Origin: Streptomyces echinatus
GTDB lineage: Bacteria; Actinomycetota; Actinomycetes; Streptomycetales; Streptomycetaceae
Assembly: GCF_014203595.1 (NCBI RefSeq)
Contig: NZ_JACHJK010000012.1
Location: forward strand, 206,230 to 270,229
Direction of reading: 5' to 3'
Length of the DNA stretch: 64,000 nt
In this document: piece by piece, positions 8,525-16,362 of the stretch
Layout of the letters: every line of letters starts with the position of its first letter
Position numbering within the stretch: position 1 is the first letter of the stretch
The notes under the pieces: model-generated
The model's database searches: none
Seen by the model: the letters and a program-made list of their open reading frames with translations, nothing else
What the model was told of the DNA's origin: nothing
Program-made: the position numbers and the translations under genes

Positions 8525-9711
8525 CGCGATCGACGCGGGGCCGCCGCCGGGCGGCCGCGCCCGCGGCGGCCGTGAGCCTGCTGCTCGCCGGCTCCCTCGC
8601 CCTGCTGCCCGTCACCGCGGCCCACGCCGACGGCCTCCGCGGCCAGCAGTGGGGTCTGTCCGCCCTGCACCTCGACGAAGCCTGGGGGACCACCAAGGGC
8701 CGGGGCATCACCGTCGCCGTCCTCGACACCGGCGTGGAGACCGATCACCCGGACCTCGCGGGCAACGTCCTGCCCGCCAAGGACATGATCGGCTTCGGTG
8801 CGGGCCCCGGCGACCGCACCTGGGCCCGGCACGGCACCGCCATGGCGGGCATCATCGCCGGACACGGCCACGGATCCGGCGGCACCGACGGCGTCATGGG
8901 CGTGGCCCCCGAGGCGAAGATCCTGCCGGTCCGGGTGATCCTGGAGGACGGCGACCCCGCCCGCGCCAAGGCCCGCACCACCCGCGGCAACGCCCTCGCC
9001 GACGGCATCCGCTGGGCCGCCGACCACGGCGCCGACGTCATCAACCTCTCCCTGGGCGACGACTCGAACTCGGCCCATCCGGAGCCCGGCGAGGACGAGG
9101 CCGTGCAGTACGCCCTCGACAAGGGCGTGGTCGTCGTCGCCTCCGCGGGCAACGGCGGTGACAAGGGCGACCACGTCTCCTACCCGGCCGCCTACCCGGG
9201 CGTCATCGCCGTGACCGCCGTCGACAAGTACGGCACCCGCGCCGCCTTCTCCACCCGCCGCTGGTACGCGGCCGTCAGCGCGCCCGGCGTCGACGTCGTC
9301 ATCGCCGACCCCGACCACAAGTACTACGCGGGCTGGGGCACCAGCGCCGCCTCCGCCTTCGTCTCCGGCGCGGCGGCCCTGATCAGGTCGGCCCACCCCG
9401 GACTGGCCCCGGCCCAGATCAAGAAGCTCCTGGAGGACAGCGCCCGGGACGCTCCGGTGGGCGGCCGGGACGACTCCCGGGGCTTCGGCATGATCGACCC
9501 GGCGGCGGCCCTGAAGGCCGCCGCCCGTCTCAAGCCCCAGGGCCCGCTGCGTCCCGCGGCGTACGGCGGGAAGTACTTCGGCGCCGGCCCGGACGCCACC
9601 GGGGCCACTGGCGGCGCCGCCGACTGGGCGGCCCCGCTCGCCGGCGGCGCGGGCGTCGTCCTCGCGGTGGCCGGGGTGCTCCTCTGGCGCGGCCGCAGAA
9701 GGCGGGCCTGA
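8521..9711 (+). CDS. S8 subtilisin-like serine protease, mycosin-type, membrane anchored
   Basis: A 396-residue protein with a signal peptide (residues 1-37, cleavage likely after AHA). The S8 domain has Asp69 (AVLDTGVETDHPDL), His104 (RHGTAMAGIIAGHG) and Ser275 (GTSAASAFVSGAAALI), plus Asn211 of ASAGN. A single C-terminal helix (about 366-388) ends in a basic RRRR stop-transfer. This layout is that of mycosins (MycP) associated with type VII secretion, but no ESX ATPase or WXG gene is visible in the window. Start ATG overlaps the upstream stop. There is no obvious propeptide. Target unknown; the coupled upstream membrane protein is a candidate partner. Confidence 0.88.
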   Translation: MTRSTRGRRRAAAPAAAVSLLLAGSLALLPVTAAHADGLRGQQWGLSALHLDEAWGTTKGRGITVAVLDTGVETDHPDLAGNVLPAKDMIGFGAGPGDRTWARHGTAMAGIIAGHGHGSGGTDGVMGVAPEAKILPVRVILEDGDPARAKARTTRGNALADGIRWAADHGADVINLSLGDDSNSAHPEPGEDEAVQYALDKGVVVVASAGNGGDKGDHVSYPAAYPGVIAVTAVDKYGTRAAFSTRRWYAAVSAPGVDVVIADPDHKYYAGWGTSAASAFVSGAAALIRSAHPGLAPAQIKKLLEDSARDAPVGGRDDSRGFGMIDPAAALKAAARLKPQGPLRPAAYGGKYFGAGPDATGATGGAADWAAPLAGGAGVVLAVAGVLLWRGRRRRA

Positions 9712-9786
9712 GCCCCGCCGTCCGCCACCCGGTGGTCCGGCCCGCGTCCCGCTGTCCGGCGATGCGCGAGCCCGGTCGGCCCGGCC

Positions 9787-9890
9787 CTCGCGCGGACGAT
9801 CGAGGACTCCCGTGCGGACGGCCGAGGACCGTCGCGTGGACGGCCGCAGGCCCCCGCGTGGACGGCCGCGGGCTCCCGTGCGGGTGGGCG
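9787..9890. repeat. Imperfect ~22-bp tandem repeats in an intergenic region
   Basis: Four to five degenerate units built on CGTGGACGGCCGCGGG run between the protease gene and the SseB-like gene. Unit length varies by a base or two and the function is unclear. The rest of the 9712-9916 gap holds no gene I can support. Confidence 0.45.
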
Positions 9891-9916
9891 GGGGCGTGCC
9901 TATAGGGTCGGTGACC

Positions 9917-10648
9917 GTGGCGAACAAGAACATTCCCGACCCCGGCTTCTCCGACGACGACGGCTCCGCCGACCCCCGGCTGAGCGCGGCGCTCGCCGCC
10001 TGGGCCGAGGACCGCAGCGCCCTCGGCCCCGTGCTGGAGGCGCTGAAGGGCGCCCGCCTGCTGGTCCCCGTCGTCGCCGTGCTCGGCGAGGTCGAGGAGG
10101 ACGAGAACGGGCTGCGCCGCGAGAAGACCAGCGACATGGCCGTACCCACCCTGAAGGCCGGCCACCGCACCGCGCTGCCCGCCTTCACCTCCACCGGCTC
10201 CCTCGCCCGCTGGGACCCCGAGGCCCGGCCGGTCGCCGTACCGCTGCACCAGGCGCTGCAGGCCGCCGCGCACGAGAAGGCCGACACGGTCGTGCTCGAC
10301 CTCGCCGGCCCGGTGCCGTTCGAACTGACCGGCCCGGCGCTGCTCGCCCTCGCCGAGGGCCGCACCAGCATCGACCCGCTCGCCGACCCCGCCGTGGTGG
10401 AGGCCGTCCGCGCGGCGGTGGCCGGGGAGCCCGCCGTGCTCCGCGCCCACCTCGGGCCGGGACAGGCCGACGGCACCCTCGCCCTCGTCCTCGACCCGGC
10501 CGTGCCGCCCGCCGAGGCCGCCCGTGCGGTCGCCGAGCGCCTCGCGGCCGACGAAACACTGAGGGCCCGCCTGGTGCGCGGCCTCGACCTGGCACTGCTG
10601 CCGGCCGGGACCACGCCACCGGGCGAGCCCCTGTACGTGAAGGAATAG
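9917..10648 (+). CDS. SseB family protein
   Basis: A 243-residue cytoplasmic protein resembling SseB-domain proteins of actinobacteria: residues about 16-130 contain the segment RLLVPVVAVLGE, then MAVPTLKAGHRTALPAFTS and VPLHQALQAA. The second half is a helical, Ala-rich extension. The start is taken at GTG 9917 (VANKNIPDPGF); a GTG 6 bp upstream is possible. A TATAGGGT-like -10 about 10 bp before the start suggests a leaderless or nearly leaderless transcript. It ends one base from the convergent DUF1844 gene. Biological role is not known. Confidence 0.7.
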   Translation: MANKNIPDPGFSDDDGSADPRLSAALAAWAEDRSALGPVLEALKGARLLVPVVAVLGEVEEDENGLRREKTSDMAVPTLKAGHRTALPAFTSTGSLARWDPEARPVAVPLHQALQAAAHEKADTVVLDLAGPVPFELTGPALLALAEGRTSIDPLADPAVVEAVRAAVAGEPAVLRAHLGPGQADGTLALVLDPAVPPAEAARAVAERLAADETLRARLVRGLDLALLPAGTTPPGEPLYVKE

Positions 10649-10649
10649 A

Positions 10650-11006
10650 TCAGCTGTAGACGGGCCCGGTGTACTTCTCACCGGGGCCCTGGCCCGGCTC
10701 GTCCGGGACGATCGAGGCCTCGCGGAACGCCAGCTGCAGCGACTTCAGGCCGTCGCGCAGCGGTGCCGCGTGGAAGGAACTGACCTCGGTCGCGCTCGCG
10801 TCCAGCAGGCCGGCGAGGGCGCTGATCAGCTTCCGGGCCTCGTCCAGGTCCTTGTACTTCTCGCCCTCCTCGCTCAGCCCGAGCTTCACGGCGGCGGCGC
10901 TCATCAGGTTGACGGCGACCGTCACGATCACCTCGACGGCGGGGACCTCGGCGATGTCCCGGGTCATCGCGTCGAAGTCGGGGGACTCAGGAGGGGTGTC
11001 ACTCAT
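10650..11006 (-). CDS. DUF1844 family protein
   Basis: A 118-residue acidic cytoplasmic protein with the DUF1844 core: PAVEVIVTVAVNLMSAAAVKLGL (here about 27-49), then DLDEARKLISALAGLLD (about 58-74). The start is the ATG at 11006 (MSDTPPESPD). It is convergent with the SseB-like gene and divergent from infC, a position near infC that this family often occupies in Streptomyces. No enzymatic motif is visible; function unknown. Confidence 0.8.
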   Translation of the reverse strand: MSDTPPESPDFDAMTRDIAEVPAVEVIVTVAVNLMSAAAVKLGLSEEGEKYKDLDEARKLISALAGLLDASATEVSSFHAAPLRDGLKSLQLAFREASIVPDEPGQGPGEKYTGPVYS

Positions 11007-11075
11007 GTCCCACACGATAAGCGGTGACCGGTGACGCATTCGCGCGTCCCTCGATTAGGCCTTGTCAAGCGATCC

Positions 11076-11380
11076 TGCTAATCTGGTGGACGACCGGCTG
11101 GACACCATGTGTCCGGCCCACAAGTGGAGGCTCCGATCTCCCACCCGACCGCCCTCCGGGACGGCGGGTCACCCGGTCAGGCGGCCACCATCGTTCCGTA
11201 CGGACGATGGAGTCGCCCGAAAGTGCGCCCCGCGACATCGCGGCGGTGCTCCGGAAGTGTTTGGAGCCCCGCCTGTGATCGTCCGGGGCATTTTTGCTGC
11301 TTCGGCGCGGTTAGGTCTAACGAACAAGACAGTACGCGGCTGTCCGCCAGACCGTCGCGTGGTGCTACCGAGGAGGATCC
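11076..11380 (+). promoter_or_regulatory. infC operon promoter and structured leader
   Basis: The 374-bp gap before infC holds an extended -10 (TGC-TAATCT, 11076-11084) and about 290 nt of leader with several hairpins: CCATCGTTC/GGACGATGG at 11188-11210, CCGCG/CGCGG around 11230-11243, and a terminator-like stem at 11266-11289 followed by five T. Early transcription termination relieved under some condition, for example autogenous control by IF3, L35 or L20, is the likely purpose (inference). No convincing -35 was found. Confidence 0.5.
11266..11295 (+). terminator. Attenuator-like intrinsic terminator in the infC leader
   Basis: GCCCCG at 11266-11271 pairs with CGGGGC at 11284-11289, with a 12-nt loop, and is followed by ATTTTT. 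It is one of very few T-tailed hairpins in this window and it lies upstream of, not after, the infC operon. Confidence 0.6.
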
Positions 11381-12049
11381 ATCAGCGCCGAGCCCCGCAT
11401 CAACGACCGGATTCGCGTTCCCGAGGTGCGACTTGTCGGTCCCAGTGGCGAGCAGGTGGGCATCGTCCCGCTCGCTAAGGCACTGGAGCTTGCGCAGGAG
11501 TACGACCTGGACCTGGTCGAGGTCGCGGCGAACGCCCGTCCGCCCGTGTGCAAGCTCATGGACTACGGGAAGTTCAAGTACGAGTCGGCCATGAAGGCCC
11601 GTGAGGCGCGCAAGAACCAGGCGCACACGGTCATCAAGGAGATGAAGCTCCGGCCGAAGATCGACCCGCACGACTATGACACCAAAAAGGGTCACGTCGT
11701 CCGGTTCCTCAAGCAGGGCGACAAGGTCAAGATCACGATCATGTTCCGTGGCCGTGAGCAGTCCCGCCCCGAGCTGGGCTACCGACTGCTGCAGCGCCTC
11801 GCGGAGGACGTCCAGGACCTCGGTTTCGTGGAGTCGAACCCGAAGCAGGACGGCCGAAACATGATCATGGTCCTCGGTCCGCACAAGAAGAAGACCGAGG
11901 CGATGGCCGAGGCCCGTCAGGCGCAGGAGGCCCGCAAGGCCGACGCGAAGGCGAACCCCGGCAAGTCGCAGAACCCTGCCGAGGCTGAGGCGCCGTCCGA
12001 GGAGCCTGCCGAGGCTGAGGCGCCGTCCGAGGAGCCTGCCGAGGCGTGA
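11381..12049 (+). CDS. infC: Translation initiation factor IF-3, non-canonical ATC start
   Basis: IF-3 of 222 residues. It binds the 30S subunit and proofreads the initiator tRNA-start codon pair. The N domain (VPEVRLVGPSGEQVGIV, then ALELAQEYDLDLVEVA), linker and C domain (HTVIKEMKLRPKID, then GDKVKITIMFRGRE) are intact. The first conserved residues ISAEPRINDRI begin at ATC 11381, with AGGAGG 4 bases upstream. No ATG, GTG or TTG gives this N-terminus; GTG 11426 would delete it. An unusual start is expected because IF-3 autoregulates infC through one in other bacteria. The C-terminus has an acidic duplicated tail. rpmI and rplT follow as the usual operon. Confidence 0.93.
   Translation: MSAEPRINDRIRVPEVRLVGPSGEQVGIVPLAKALELAQEYDLDLVEVAANARPPVCKLMDYGKFKYESAMKAREARKNQAHTVIKEMKLRPKIDPHDYDTKKGHVVRFLKQGDKVKITIMFRGREQSRPELGYRLLQRLAEDVQDLGFVESNPKQDGRNMIMVLGPHKKKTEAMAEARQAQEARKADAKANPGKSQNPAEAEAPSEEPAEAEAPSEEPAEA
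11975..12046 (+). repeat. 30-bp tandem repeat encoding the acidic IF-3 tail
   Basis: Two identical 30-bp units (11975-12004 and 12005-12034) plus a 12-bp partial unit encode PAEAEAPSEE twice at the C-terminus of IF-3. Identity at synonymous sites points to recent duplication. Confidence 0.85.
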
Positions 12050-12095
12050 TCCCGGGGGACACGTGTCCCCGAGGATGTAACCGAAACAAGAGCGA

Positions 12096-12135
12096 CGCTC
12101 CACCGTGCCCGGTTTCACGACCGGGCACCGGAGCG
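12096..12135 (+). promoter_or_regulatory. Hairpin upstream of rpmI
   Basis: GTGCCCGGT (12105-12113) and ACCGGGCAC (12120-12128) form a perfect 9-bp stem with a TTCACG loop. The stem extends past a small bulge by CGCTCC/GGAGCG. It lies in the infC-rpmI spacer, just before the rpmI ribosome binding site. It could be a processing site or an r-protein binding structure (inference). Confidence 0.5.
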
Positions 12136-12160
12136 CCACCGACGAGGAGAGAACGGCGCT

Positions 12161-12355
12161 ATGCCGAAGAACAAGTCGCACAGCGGTGCCAGCAAGCGCT
12201 TCAAGGTCACCGGCTCCGGCAAGGTGCTCCGCGAGCGCGCCGGCAAGCGCCACCTGCTCGAGCACAAGTCGTCCCGCGTCACGCGTCGCCTCACCGGCAA
12301 CGCCGAGATGGCCCCGGGCGACGCCGCGAAGATCAAGAAGCTTCTCGGCAAGTGA
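12161..12355 (+). CDS. rpmI: 50S ribosomal protein L35
   Basis: A 64-residue, strongly basic protein. MPKNKSHSGASKRFK, the central RAGKRHLLEHKSSR segment and the terminal KIKKLLG are typical of bL35, and the length is normal. ATG 12161 follows GAGGAGAG. It is the second gene of the infC-rpmI-rplT operon and assembles into the large subunit together with L20. Confidence 0.97.
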   Translation: MPKNKSHSGASKRFKVTGSGKVLRERAGKRHLLEHKSSRVTRRLTGNAEMAPGDAAKIKKLLGK

Positions 12356-12460
12356 CGCACCGGCGCTCACCATTCGCCGAGCGCCTCACGTCAGGACCGG
12401 GACCCAGTCGTTTCCGGGTCGTGTGAGCACCCCCACGACCCCGCTACAAGGAGTTAACAA

Positions 12461-12844
12461 GTGGCACGCGTCAAGCGGGCAGTCAACGCCCACAAGAAGC
12501 GCCGGGCGATCCTCGAGCAGGCCTCCGGCTACCGCGGTCAGCGTTCGCGCCTGTACCGCAAGGCCAAGGAGCAGGTCACCCACTCGCTGGTCTACAACTA
12601 CAACGACCGCAAGAAGCGCAAGGGCGACTTCCGTCAGCTGTGGATCCAGCGCATCAACGCCGCTGCCCGCGCCAACGGCATCACCTACAACCGCTTCATC
12701 CAGGGTCTGAAGGCCGCGAACATCGAGGTCGACCGCAAGATCCTGGCCGAGCTCGCCGTGAACGACGCGGGTGCCTTCGCGGCGCTCGTCGAGGTCGCGC
12801 AGAAGGCGCTGCCGAGCGACGTGAACGCGCCCAAGGCTGCGTGA
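12461..12844 (+). CDS. rplT: 50S ribosomal protein L20
   Basis: A 127-residue bL20, rRNA-binding and needed for early 50S assembly: MARVKRAVNAHKKRRAIL at the N-terminus, then GYRGQRSRLYRKAKEQ, RKGDFRQLWIQRINAA and ANIEVDRKILAELA. The GTG start at 12461 is preceded by AAGGAG. The C-terminus carries a short SDVNAPKAA extension. In Bacillus and E. coli L20 represses its own operon; the hairpins in the leader and spacer here could serve that, but this is inference. Confidence 0.97.
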   Translation: MARVKRAVNAHKKRRAILEQASGYRGQRSRLYRKAKEQVTHSLVYNYNDRKKRKGDFRQLWIQRINAAARANGITYNRFIQGLKAANIEVDRKILAELAVNDAGAFAALVEVAQKALPSDVNAPKAA

Positions 12845-12874
12845 CGCCGCGCCGGCCCGAAGCCGACGTCACCG

Positions 12875-12906
12875 AGGACCCGCAGGCTGCATGGCTTGCG
12901 GGTCCT
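12875..12906 (+). terminator. Terminator hairpin after the infC-rpmI-rplT operon
   Basis: AGGACCCGCA (12875-12884) pairs perfectly with TGCGGGTCCT (12897-12906), a 10-bp stem with a 12-nt loop, 30 bp after the rplT stop. There is only a weak T-rich tail, as is common in Streptomyces. Confidence 0.7.
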
Positions 12907-12954
12907 GTCGTTGCGGCGGCCCGGCCGTCGTCCGGCCGCAGGTGATCGGTGGCC

Positions 12955-12988
12955 GGTCGCGCAGTCCCCGCGCCCCTCACGGGGCGCC
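12955..12988 (-). repeat. Inverted-orientation copy of the GGGAAC intergenic repeat
   Basis: Reads GTCGCGCAGTCCCCGCGCC and continues into a GCGCCCC-TCAC-GGGGCGC hairpin (12970-12987). Its reverse complement matches the elements at 1-23 and 49821-49935. It lies between the rplT terminator and the rRNA methylase gene. Confidence 0.6.
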
Positions 12989-13040
12989 GCAGCCCACCGG
13001 CGTCGGAAACGTCGAAACTCTCCTGAAGGTGAAGCAGAGG

Positions 13041-13901
<861 letters not shown>

Positions 13902-13951
13902 TAGGGTGACGAGCTCGGGGCCCTGCGCCGTCTGAGAGGTGGGGTACGGGG

Positions 13952-15085
13952 ATGAGTGTGGCCGGCACGAGCACCGCGCCGGAGGGCCGGGACGCGCGGC
14001 GCACGCCCGCGCCCAGGCCGGGCGACGCTGTGGTCCTCGACCCGGACGGGCTGCCCGACGGCCTCGTCGTCGCCGATGAGCACGGCCGCGTGACCTGCTT
14101 CAACGCGGCCGCCGCGCGCATCACCGCCGTACGGCCCGCCGACGCCCTCGGACAGCCGCTGGAGAAGGCGCTGCCCTTGGAGGATCTGGAGGGCCGCCGC
14201 TGGTGGCAGCTCACCGACCCCTACCGCGGACTCGCCATCCGGGTGCGGCAGCCGGAGCGCAACCTGCTGCTGCCGGGCGGCCGGGAGGTCCTCGTCTCCG
14301 CCCGCTACGTGCGCGACGAGCCGCTGGGGCCGGTGCGGTGCGTGGTCGTCTCCCTGCGGGACACCGAGGCCCGGCGCCGTACCGAGCGCAGCCACGCCGA
14401 GCTGATCGCGACCGTCGCCCACGAACTGCGTTCCCCGCTGACCTCCGTGAAGGGCTTCACCGCGACCCTGCTGGCCAAGTGGGAACGGTTCACCGACGAC
14501 CAGAAGCGGCTCATGCTGGAGACCGTCGACGCGGACGCCGACCGGGTCACCCGGCTCATCGCCGAGCTGCTGGACATCTCCCGGATCGACTCCGGGCGGC
14601 TGGAGGTGCGCCGCCAGCCCGTCGACATCGGCGCCGCCGTCTCCCGGCACATCCAGGCCTACGTCGCCGCGGGCCAGAGCGCCGGCCGCTTCCTGCTGCG
14701 CATCGAACAGCCGCTGCCCGCCCTGTGGGCCGACCCCGACAAGATCGACCAGGTGCTCAGCAACCTCATCGAAAATGCCGTGCGGCACGGCGAGGGAACC
14801 GTCACCATTGACGTCACGCCCTCCGCGTCCCCGCGCGAGGGCGAGGCAACCGGCACGTCGGTCACGGTGAGCGACGAAGGACCAGGCATCCCGGAGGAAT
14901 CCATGAACCGCGTCTTCACCCGCTTCTGGCGGGGCAGCAAGCGCGGCGGCACGGGTCTCGGGCTGTACATCGTCAAAGGCATCGTGGAGGCCCACGGCGG
15001 CACCATCACGGTCGGCCGCGCCCCCGACGGCGGCGCCGAGTTCCGATTTACCCTGCCCGTGGCGGCCCCGGCGTATCTCGCCTGA
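13952..15085 (+). CDS. PAS-domain sensor histidine kinase (cytoplasmic)
   Basis: A 377-residue kinase with no membrane segment. A PAS domain (about 28-135, GLVVADEHGRVTCFNAAAAR) leads into HisKA with the phospho-acceptor His157 in ATVAHELRSPLTS. The HATPase domain shows the N box (NLIENAVRHG, Asn275 region), G1 (DEGPGIPEE, 308-316) and G2 (GGTGLGLYIVKG, 332-343). The ATG at 13952 follows a G-rich RBS. No response regulator is adjacent, so it is an orphan kinase between the methylase and pheS. The signal sensed by PAS is unknown. Confidence 0.92.
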   Translation: MSVAGTSTAPEGRDARRTPAPRPGDAVVLDPDGLPDGLVVADEHGRVTCFNAAAARITAVRPADALGQPLEKALPLEDLEGRRWWQLTDPYRGLAIRVRQPERNLLLPGGREVLVSARYVRDEPLGPVRCVVVSLRDTEARRRTERSHAELIATVAHELRSPLTSVKGFTATLLAKWERFTDDQKRLMLETVDADADRVTRLIAELLDISRIDSGRLEVRRQPVDIGAAVSRHIQAYVAAGQSAGRFLLRIEQPLPALWADPDKIDQVLSNLIENAVRHGEGTVTIDVTPSASPREGEATGTSVTVSDEGPGIPEESMNRVFTRFWRGSKRGGTGLGLYIVKGIVEAHGGTITVGRAPDGGAEFRFTLPVAAPAYLA

Positions 15086-15119
15086 CGGCCCACGGGCTCT
15101 TCGTACACGTCCACCCCGT

Positions 15120-15125
15120 TAGACT
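15120..15125 (+). promoter_or_regulatory. Possible -10 element of pheS-pheT
   Basis: TAGACT at 15120-15125 fits the Streptomyces housekeeping -10, but no good -35 is seen at the correct distance. It lies 116 bp before the pheS start, after the kinase gene. Confidence 0.35.
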
Positions 15126-15188
15126 CGGCCTTTGGCACCTTTGTGTCCTGCACACGGCCCGCACGAGTCGGTGACGGGGACCATCCGC

Positions 15189-15220
15189 CTGGGGGCACCT
15201 CCCAGCGTCAGCTGGGGGAC
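15189..15220. repeat. Palindromic extragenic element before pheS
   Basis: CCCAGC-GTCA-GCTGGG (15201-15216), flanked by GGGGGCACCT on the left and GGGGAC on the right, forms a hairpin just before the pheS ribosome binding site. I recognise this GGCACCTCCCAGC/GCTGGGGGA pattern as a frequent Streptomyces intergenic palindrome, from memory. Confidence 0.5.
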
Positions 15221-15240
15221 AATCGGAAGCACGGGAAGAG

Positions 15241-16362
15241 ATGTCGGCACCCAATAAGTCGTACGACCCTGTCGAGGTCGAGGCGTTGAAACCGGAAGAG
15301 ATCGAGCGCATGCGGGACGAGGCGCTCGCCGCCTTCGCCGCCGCGGACTCCCTCGACGCGCTGCACGAGGCCAAGGTCGCCCACACCGGCCCCGCCTCCC
15401 CGCTGGCGCTCGCCAACCGCGAGATCGGCGCCCTGCCTCCGCACGCCAAGGCCGAGGCCGGCAAGCGCGTCGGCATGGCCCGCGGCGCCGTGAACAAGGC
15501 CCTCGCCGGCCGTCAGACCGAGCTGGAGGCCGAGCGGGACGCCCGCGTGCTGGTCGAGGAGGACGTCGACGTCACGCTGCCGTACGACCGCGTCCCGGCC
15601 GGAGCCCGCCACCCCCTCACCACGCTCTCGGAGCGCATCGAGGACATCTTCGTGGCCATGGGCTACGAGGTCGCCGAGGGCCCGCAGGTCGAGGCCGAGT
15701 GGTTCAACTTCGACGCCCTCAACATCGGCCCGGACCACCCGGCCCGCGGCGAGGCCGACACCTTCTTCGTCCAGGGCCCGGACGGCGGCACCGAGTCCGG
15801 TGTGGTGCTGCGCACCCACACCTCGCCGGTCCAGATCCGCTCCCTGCTCGACCGCGAGCTGCCGGTCTACGTGATCTGCCCCGGCCGCGTGTACCGCACC
15901 GACGAGCTGGACGCGACCCACACCCCCGTCTTCCACCAGGTCGAGCTGCTCGCCGTGGACGAGGGCCTGACCATGGCCGACCTCAAGGGGACCCTGGACC
16001 ACATGGTCCAGTCCCTGTTCGGCGAGGGCATGAAGACCCGGCTGCGGCCGAACTTCTTCCCCTTCACCGAGCCGAGCGCCGAGATGGACATGCTCTGCTA
16101 CGTCTGCAAGGGCGAGTCCGTCGGCAACCCGGACCGGCCCTGCCGCACCTGCTCCAGCGAGGGCTGGATCGAGCTGGGCGGCTGCGGCATGGTCAACCCG
16201 CGGGTGCTCACGGCCTGCGGTGTCGACCCGGAGAAGTACAGCGGCTTCGCCTTCGGGTTCGGCATCGAGCGGATGCTGATGTTCCGCCACAACGTCGAAG
16301 ACATGCGAGACATGGTCGAGGGTGACGTCCGGTTCACCCGGCCGTTCGGGATGGAGATCTGA
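15241..16362 (+). CDS. pheS: Phenylalanine-tRNA ligase alpha subunit
   Basis: A 373-residue class II synthetase catalytic subunit. It has an N-terminal coiled-coil tRNA-binding arm (about 20-105), then motif 1 (HPLTTLSERIEDIF), the motif 2 region (TSPVQIRSLL through RVYRTDELDATH) and motif 3 (AFGFGIERMLMFRH). Length is normal. The ATG at 15241 follows GGGAAGAG. Its stop overlaps the pheT start (TGATG), so the alpha2beta2 partners are translationally coupled. Confidence 0.97.
   Translation: MSAPNKSYDPVEVEALKPEEIERMRDEALAAFAAADSLDALHEAKVAHTGPASPLALANREIGALPPHAKAEAGKRVGMARGAVNKALAGRQTELEAERDARVLVEEDVDVTLPYDRVPAGARHPLTTLSERIEDIFVAMGYEVAEGPQVEAEWFNFDALNIGPDHPARGEADTFFVQGPDGGTESGVVLRTHTSPVQIRSLLDRELPVYVICPGRVYRTDELDATHTPVFHQVELLAVDEGLTMADLKGTLDHMVQSLFGEGMKTRLRPNFFPFTEPSAEMDMLCYVCKGESVGNPDRPCRTCSSEGWIELGGCGMVNPRVLTACGVDPEKYSGFAFGFGIERMLMFRHNVEDMRDMVEGDVRFTRPFGMEI

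Noticed and set aside
8521..9711. A full type VII secretion locus around the mycosin-like protease
   Set aside because: No EccC ATPase, EccB/D/E or WXG100 gene lies in the flanks, so only the protease itself is claimed.
8125..10614. An 829-codon minus-strand frame across the protease and SseB-like genes
   Set aside because: Composition is that of an antisense shadow; both plus-strand genes have clear motifs and starts.
11357..11383. An IF-3 N-terminal extension ending in WCYRGGS before ISAEPR
   Set aside because: The codon where an ATG would be needed is GCG here, and the extension would translate through the Shine-Dalgarno; ATC 11381 is the better start.
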